Shown here piece after piece: positions 21,957 through 25,488 of a DNA stretch of 25,488 bases. How positions within the stretch are numbered: the first letter of the stretch is position 1; each line of letters opens with the position of its first letter. The DNA comes from JBOGZD01 sp050697155. GTDB taxonomy: Bacteria > Actinomycetota > Thermoleophilia > Solirubrobacterales > 70-9. The notes under the pieces were generated by a model, which was not told the origin of the DNA, made no database searches, and saw only the letters and a list, made by a program, of their open reading frames with translations. Location: positions 1 through 25,488 of the forward strand of contig JBOGZD010000032.1 in assembly GCA_050697155.1 (NCBI GenBank), in the 5' to 3' direction. The position numbers and the translations under genes were made by a program.

Positions 21957-23200
21957 AGACGCACCAGGTTGTCGGCTGTGATCCCACGGGTGGCGCCGCG
22001 GAAGTCGACGACCAGCGGCGCCTCGGCGACCACCCGCTCGTAGTCGACCTCGGGGTGCGCCGTGACCACGCAGGCGACGTCGCAGCCGCCGAGCTCGGGC
22101 TCGAGCGCGACCGAGCTCAACCCGAGCTCGGGAACCTCGGACACGTGGGGGTCGTGGTAGGAGAGGTCGGCGCCGAGGTCGGCGAGCAGGTGACCGATCT
22201 TGATCGCCGGCGCCTCGCGAAGGTCGCCGACGCCTGCCTTGTAGGAGGCGCCTAGCAGGAGCACCCGCGAGCCACGCACCGGCTTGCCGGCGTCGTTGAG
22301 CGCCCGGACCACCCGGTCGACGCAGAAGTAGGGCTGGGCCTGGTTGACCTTCCCGGCGAGCTCGATGAACTCGGCCGCGAAGTCGTACTCGCGGGCCTTG
22401 AAGGCGAGATAGAACGGATCGACGGGCAGGCAGTGGCCGCCCATCCCCGGCCCCGGCTCGAAGCGCATGAAGCCGAACGGCTTCGTGCCCGCGGCCTCGA
22501 CCACCTCCCAGACGTCGATCCCCATCCGGTCGCAGAGGATCGCCAGCTCGTTGACGAGCGCGATGTTGACCGAGCGGAAGATGTTCTCAAGCAGCTTGCT
22601 CATCTCGGCCGCTTCGGGGGTCGAGACCGGCACCACTGTGTCGCAGACCTCGGCGTAGAGCTCGGTCGCGCGCACGAGGCAAGCCTCGGTCAGCCCGCCG
22701 ACCACCTTGGGCGTAGTGCGAAGTGTGTGGTCGGTCCGCCCGGGGTCGGTCCGCTCCGGTGAGAACGCGAGATGGAAGTCTCGCCCGGCGGCGAGGCCGG
22801 ACTCCTCGAGGATCGGGCGCAACCGGTCCCTGGTGGTCCCCGGATAGGTGGTCGACTCCAGCACGACGAGCTGCCCGGCCCGGAGCACGCGGGCAAGGCT
22901 CGAGCCGGCGTCGACGATGTAGCTGAGGTCGGGCTCGCGCTGGTTCGCAAGCGGGGTGGGAACGCAGATGATCACCGCGTCGCAGCCACCGAGCTCGTTG
23001 TGGCGCGTCCTGGCGGAGAATCGCGATCCGGCCGCCGCCAGGCGAGCGTCGCCGATGTCCTCGACGTGGCTGCGCCCGGCGTTGAGCGCCTCGACGGCGC
23101 GGGCGTCGCTGTCGACACCGAACACGTCATGGCCCGCTTCGGCGAAGCCGACCGCGAGCGGCAGCCCGACGTATCCGAGGCCGATGATCCCGATCTTCAT
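21953..23200 (-). CDS. UDP-glucose/GDP-mannose dehydrogenase family; probably UDP-HexNAc 6-dehydrogenase
   Basis: 415 aa, a complete three-domain enzyme. NAD-binding GIIGLGYVGLPLA (4-16), CVPTPL (79-84), LAFSPERTDPG (144-154), SKLLENIFRSVNIALVNELA (201-220), the catalytic C257 in GPGMGGHCLPVDPFYL and GASYKAGVGDLREAP are all present. The SPERTDPG form and PVDPFYL favour the WbpA/WecC-like group that oxidises UDP-GlcNAc or a related UDP-HexNAc to the uronic acid, rather than plain UDP-glucose. The product would feed capsule or cell-wall polymer synthesis. ATG at 23200 overlaps the preceding gene stop as ATGA, and its own stop overlaps the membrane protein start. Confidence 0.92.
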   Translation of the reverse strand: MKIGIIGLGYVGLPLAVGFAEAGHDVFGVDSDARAVEALNAGRSHVEDIGDARLAAAGSRFSARTRHNELGGCDAVIICVPTPLANQREPDLSYIVDAGSSLARVLRAGQLVVLESTTYPGTTRDRLRPILEESGLAAGRDFHLAFSPERTDPGRTDHTLRTTPKVVGGLTEACLVRATELYAEVCDTVVPVSTPEAAEMSKLLENIFRSVNIALVNELAILCDRMGIDVWEVVEAAGTKPFGFMRFEPGPGMGGHCLPVDPFYLAFKAREYDFAAEFIELAGKVNQAQPYFCVDRVVRALNDAGKPVRGSRVLLLGASYKAGVGDLREAPAIKIGHLLADLGADLSYHDPHVSEVPELGLSSVALEPELGGCDVACVVTAHPEVDYERVVAEAPLVVDFRGATRGITADNLVRL

Positions 23201-23577
23201 TGGCGGAGAAGTGTAGGCAGGGCGTCGATCTCGACCGGCTGGGCGAGCAGCCCGAGCAAGCGGTGGTTCTCGCCCGCGCCGGGGACGTCCTCGCCCGAGC
23301 CCGAGTCGCCGCCGTCCCGCACGAGCGCGGCCGGGACGAGCAGCTTGGTCGCCACCAGCGCCGCGGCGAGCGCGTGGTCGCTGCGGTCGGCGAGCACCAC
23401 CATCCCCGGCCGCTGGGCGGAGATCCGGCGCTCGAGCTCGACCAGCGACGCGGCCAGCGCCGGGATCGGCTCGCGGGTAGCGCCGGGCACGGAGGTCTGG
23501 GCCCCGATCCCCTCCGCGGCGAGCCGCTCGGCGAGCGCGCGCGTGGGCTCGAGCGAGCCGGCGATCAGCGCATTCAT
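23197..23577 (-). CDS. Short protein resembling part of UDP-GlcNAc 2-epimerase (WecB)
   Basis: 126 aa. It begins MNALIAGSLEPTRALAERLA, a Rossmann-like strand and helix. The segment RPGMVVLADRSDHALAAALV (56-75), then VPAALV (81-86) and GENHRLLGLLA (102-112), follows the order of the WecB/MnaA N-terminal domain: PDlVlvqGDttstlaaalaA, iPvaHvEaG, PEEiNRrltd. Family proteins are about 360-380 aa; only this core is present, and the catalytic region and C-terminal domain are absent. It might be a regulator or partner of the dehydrogenase next door, or a decayed epimerase, though its codons look under selection. ATG at 23577 has a TAAGTC box 8 nt upstream. It is the first gene of the coupled trio. 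Confidence 0.65.
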   Translation of the reverse strand: MNALIAGSLEPTRALAERLAAEGIGAQTSVPGATREPIPALAASLVELERRISAQRPGMVVLADRSDHALAAALVATKLLVPAALVRDGGDSGSGEDVPGAGENHRLLGLLAQPVEIDALPTLLRQ

Positions 23578-23585
23578 CGGCGCCA

Positions 23586-23591
23586 GACTTA
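23586..23591 (-). promoter_or_regulatory. TAAGTC -10-like box for the nucleotide-sugar operon
   Basis: TAAGTC on the minus strand lies 8 nt before the ATG at 23577. It matches the TAnnnT pattern except for the last base. Confidence 0.35.
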
Positions 23592-23648
23592 CCGCATCGA
23601 GCGGTTTCGCACCCCGCCGAACCTCGACAATGCCGCCTGGCGTGCCGA

Positions 23649-23654
23649 TAGGAT
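23649..23654 (+). promoter_or_regulatory. TAGGAT -10-like box for the 34-aa gene
   Basis: TAGGAT lies 8 nt before the ATG at 23663. TCGACA at 23624-23629 could be a -35 with a long 19-nt spacer. Confidence 0.4.
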
Positions 23655-23662
23655 CGCCAGTG

Positions 23663-23767
23663 ATGAGGCGCTTGCTCACCCCCTGGGCGATCGGCGTCAA
23701 CGCCGCCCGGCACCTCGCCTGGTACGTCAGCTACCAGGTCAGCGGCGAGACCAAGCCCCGGCGCTAG
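23663..23767 (+). CDS. 34-residue basic protein, unknown function
   Basis: The product starts MRRLLTPWAIGVNAARHLAW and ends in SGETKPRR. Every sense codon ends in G or C. It has one amphipathic or weakly hydrophobic helix rich in Trp and Tyr between basic ends, which could sit at the membrane surface. The start is supported by a TAGGAT box 8 nt upstream. It is divergent from the nucleotide-sugar operon, and its last 29 nt overlap the end of the convergent peptidase-E-like gene. A GTG one codon earlier is an alternative start. Not recognised. Confidence 0.55.
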   Translation: MRRLLTPWAIGVNAARHLAWYVSYQVSGETKPRR

Positions 23768-24578
23768 CCGTACGGCTCCAACGCACGCGGCGCAGCTCGC
23801 GCACGGCGTCGTCGACCTCGTCGATCGCCGGTCGTGGGTCGGAGAGCTGCGTCGAGCTCAGCAGGGCCTGTCGGACTCCGCCGGTGCCATAGGGCTCCAG
23901 CCAGCGCACGCAGGCGCCCCTCCTGGCGCTGATCGCATCCGCGATCTCACCCCCGCGAATGAGCACTCCGGCCTGATCGTCGAGGCCGATGCCCCAGGTG
24001 CGATGCTCGAGCACCGCGTCGCGCAGGGCGCGGCGGCGGCCCGGATCGCGGCTGTGATGGACGCTGAGCAGGCCGGGCACCAGCCCCAGCCCGACAGCGA
24101 CCATCGGCATGCCGGCGGAGCGCGTGATCCCGCGCTCGAACCAGCACATCGCGCCGGCACTCTGCCCGACGACGACCGTGCCGCGCTCCCAAGCCGCGCG
24201 CAGGATCGCGTCGACCTCATGCGCGCGCCAGACCGCCAGCAGGTTGACCATGCTGCCCCCGCCGACGTAGATCAGGTCCTGGGCGAGCAGGTGCTCGCGC
24301 AGCTCGACCGGCTCGCTCTCGAGCCGAAACAGCGAGACCTGCGACAGCTCGGCTCGGGTCTCGCCCAGGGAGCGGCGGAACATCGTGATCTGCTCGGCGG
24401 GATCGCCGCTGGCGGTCGCGAGCAGGCACACGCTGGGACGGTCAGCACCTGTGAGCGCGAGCATGTAGTCGCGGATCGCCTCGTTCCCGGCGCGCCGCGA
24501 GAACTCGTGCCCGCCGAGGGCGAGGATCAGGCGCTTGTCCGGCGGGACCGGCAGCGACCGCACCAGGGACACCGTCAC
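23739..24578 (-). CDS. Peptidase E-like (family S51) protein, copy 1
   Basis: 279 aa. The S51 fold shows ILALGGHEFSRRAGN (18-32), LLATASGDPAEQI (52-64), DLIYVGGGSMVNLLAVW (101-117), the nucleophile elbow GQSAGAMCWFE with S140 and VHHSRDPGRRRALRDAV with H174/H175. S51 enzymes hydrolyse Asp-X dipeptides or, as cyanophycinases, cyanophycin. The usual acidic residue 13 positions after the serine is R153 here, so activity is uncertain. The C-terminal ~35 residues are an extension beyond the core. The GTG at 24578 overlaps the upstream paralogue stop as GTGA. Confidence 0.83.
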   Translation of the reverse strand: MTVSLVRSLPVPPDKRLILALGGHEFSRRAGNEAIRDYMLALTGADRPSVCLLATASGDPAEQITMFRRSLGETRAELSQVSLFRLESEPVELREHLLAQDLIYVGGGSMVNLLAVWRAHEVDAILRAAWERGTVVVGQSAGAMCWFERGITRSAGMPMVAVGLGLVPGLLSVHHSRDPGRRRALRDAVLEHRTWGIGLDDQAGVLIRGGEIADAISARRGACVRWLEPYGTGGVRQALLSSTQLSDPRPAIDEVDDAVRELRRVRWSRTASAGAWSRR

Positions 24579-25327
24579 CCCGCCTCGGCGCGCGCCGCGG
24601 CGGACACGAGGGGGACGACCTCGGAGTCGCCGAGGAACCGGGTGCCGAGCTTGGTCGTCACCACCCGGCCGTGGGCGAGCTCGATCCGGTAGGCGCGCGC
24701 GTCCGGCCGCGAAGCGACCACCTGAGCGACCTGCTCGCCGACGAAGTGAAGCGCGGCGCCGTCGTCGGCCGCATAGGCGGTGGGTAGGCCCTCGGTCAAC
24801 CAACGGTGAAGCGCGTCCCGGCGGGCCGGTTCGCTCGCGTAGTGGACGGTGTTGCTCCACGGCAACAGCCCGAGCCCGGCGATCCGCTCGGTCGGCCCGT
24901 GGAAGGTGCTCACGCCCTCGGCGAACCAGCAAAGCGAGCCCGCCGAGAGGCCGCAGAGGACGATCCCTTGCTCCCACGCTTGGCGCAGGATCGAGTCGAT
25001 CCCGTGGGCGCGCCAGGCACCGAGCAGGCTGACCACGCTGCCGCCGCCGACGTAGATCAGATCCTGGGAGAGCAGGTGCTCGCGCGGCTCCGCCGGCGCC
25101 CGCTCGCGCCGAAACAGCGACAGGTGCGAGGGCTCACAGCGCGAAGCCGTGAAGTGGCGATAGAAGCGAACGATGTAATGGTCGGCGTCACCGCTCGCGG
25201 TCGGCAGGAAGCAGATCCGCGGCCGCTGCTGGCCGGTGAGCTCGAGCACGAACTCGTCCAGCAGCGGGTTCCCGGCCTCCATCGAGAAGCCGCCGCCGCC
25301 CAGGGTGACGATCTGTCGCGGTCGCAT
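24575..25327 (-). CDS. Peptidase E-like (family S51) protein, copy 2
   Basis: 250 aa. It starts MRPRQIVTLGGGGFSMEAGN, typical of peptidase E, followed by CFLPTASGD (39-47), DLIYVGGGSVVSLLGAW (89-105), nucleophile S128 in GLSAGSLCWF and NTVHYASEP with H162. The acidic residue expected 13 positions after the serine is T141, as in copy 1 where it is also replaced. ATG at 25327 is chosen because GGAG lies 9 nt upstream and the conserved core begins there; TTG 25351 or ATG 25348 would add 7-8 residues. It is the first gene of a two-gene operon with copy 1. Confidence 0.83.
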   Translation of the reverse strand: MRPRQIVTLGGGGFSMEAGNPLLDEFVLELTGQQRPRICFLPTASGDADHYIVRFYRHFTASRCEPSHLSLFRRERAPAEPREHLLSQDLIYVGGGSVVSLLGAWRAHGIDSILRQAWEQGIVLCGLSAGSLCWFAEGVSTFHGPTERIAGLGLLPWSNTVHYASEPARRDALHRWLTEGLPTAYAADDGAALHFVGEQVAQVVASRPDARAYRIELAHGRVVTTKLGTRFLGDSEVVPLVSAAARAEAG

Positions 25328-25454
25328 CACGCCCAACTCCCGCAGCATCAATCCGCTGCTTGCGGAGTGTGCCCGCGCGATCCCGCCGCGTCACTGTCCA
25401 GGTGTCGAGACTTGGCGGCCCGCTGATCGACGTTTGGTCGAGTCAGGCGTCGAG

Positions 25455-25488
25455 TGGGCCGTGAAGGACTCGAACCTTCAACCTTGAG
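25455..25488 (-). tRNA. tRNA, 3' part only (cut by window end)
   Basis: On the minus strand a T-arm GAAGG-TTCGAGT-CCTTC is followed by acceptor strand ACGGCCC and discriminator A; no CCA is encoded. The anticodon lies beyond the window, so the amino acid is not assigned; the 5' acceptor strand should read GGGCCGT. Confidence 0.75.

Noticed and set aside
1..25488. Mobile elements, CRISPR arrays, prophage or resistance islands
   Set aside because: No transposase or integrase motifs, terminal inverted repeats, direct-repeat/spacer arrays or compositional breaks were seen; base composition and codon bias are uniform throughout.

Overview
The window is a gene-dense, very GC-rich bacterial chromosome segment. 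It holds 26 protein genes (one of them only a partial 3' end) plus one complete and one partial tRNA. I see no insertion sequence, integrase, CRISPR array or phage gene. Codon third positions are almost all G or C. GTG and TTG starts are common, and many genes have a TAnnnT box 6-11 nt before the start codon, as in leaderless actinobacterial transcripts. A secreted protein carries a signal-like N-terminus followed by pentads with I/V at the centre, a type I associate with Thermoleophilia (Solirubrobacterales/Gaiellales). I infer a deep-branching actinobacterium of that class; this is inference, not a database result.

Layout. 1-56 (+): tail of an unidentified gene. 187-1224 (-): OB-fold/HD 3'-5' exoribonuclease-like protein. 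1358-2629 (+): MFS exporter, overlapping tail to tail with a YihY membrane protein at 2521-3570 (-). 3727-4254 (-): exported pentad-repeat protein with a strong terminator. 4369-4441 (-): tRNA-Phe, directly behind a compact operon folP - MrfA/YprA-like helicase - LOG-like protein (8228 down to 4455). 8246-9777 (+): HAD phosphatase and DUF899 thioredoxin-like protein, divergent from folP across only 17 nt. 9825-10538 (+): DtxR/MntR-type metalloregulator. 10554-10751 (-): small helical protein. 10861-11964 (-): PLP aminotransferase. 14125 down to 12023 (-): sucC-sucD, separated by a heptamer-repeat hairpin. 14191-21264 (+): HAD dehalogenase-like protein, sulfotransferase, membrane adenylate cyclase, RpiB-like isomerase, secreted GH31 glycosidase and RibD-C reductase. 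23577 down to 21246 (-): a coupled trio of a mini UDP-GlcNAc 2-epimerase-like protein, a UDP-sugar dehydrogenase and a polytopic membrane protein with an HVHH motif. 23663-23767 (+): 34-residue protein. 25327 down to 23739 (-): two tandem peptidase-E-like proteins. 25455-25488 (-): 3' part of a tRNA.

Functional links. folP, the helicase and the LOG-like protein overlap by 4-8 nt and are probably translated together. The nucleotide-sugar trio is also fully overlapped and points to amino-sugar polymer metabolism. sucCD supplies the TCA-cycle succinyl-CoA step. The most unusual items are the bidirectional leaderless promoter at 8229-8245, the sucC/sucD hairpin of 7-mers, the mini-epimerase operon, the tandem S51 pair lacking the expected Asp, and an RpiB homologue that has lost its usual histidines.
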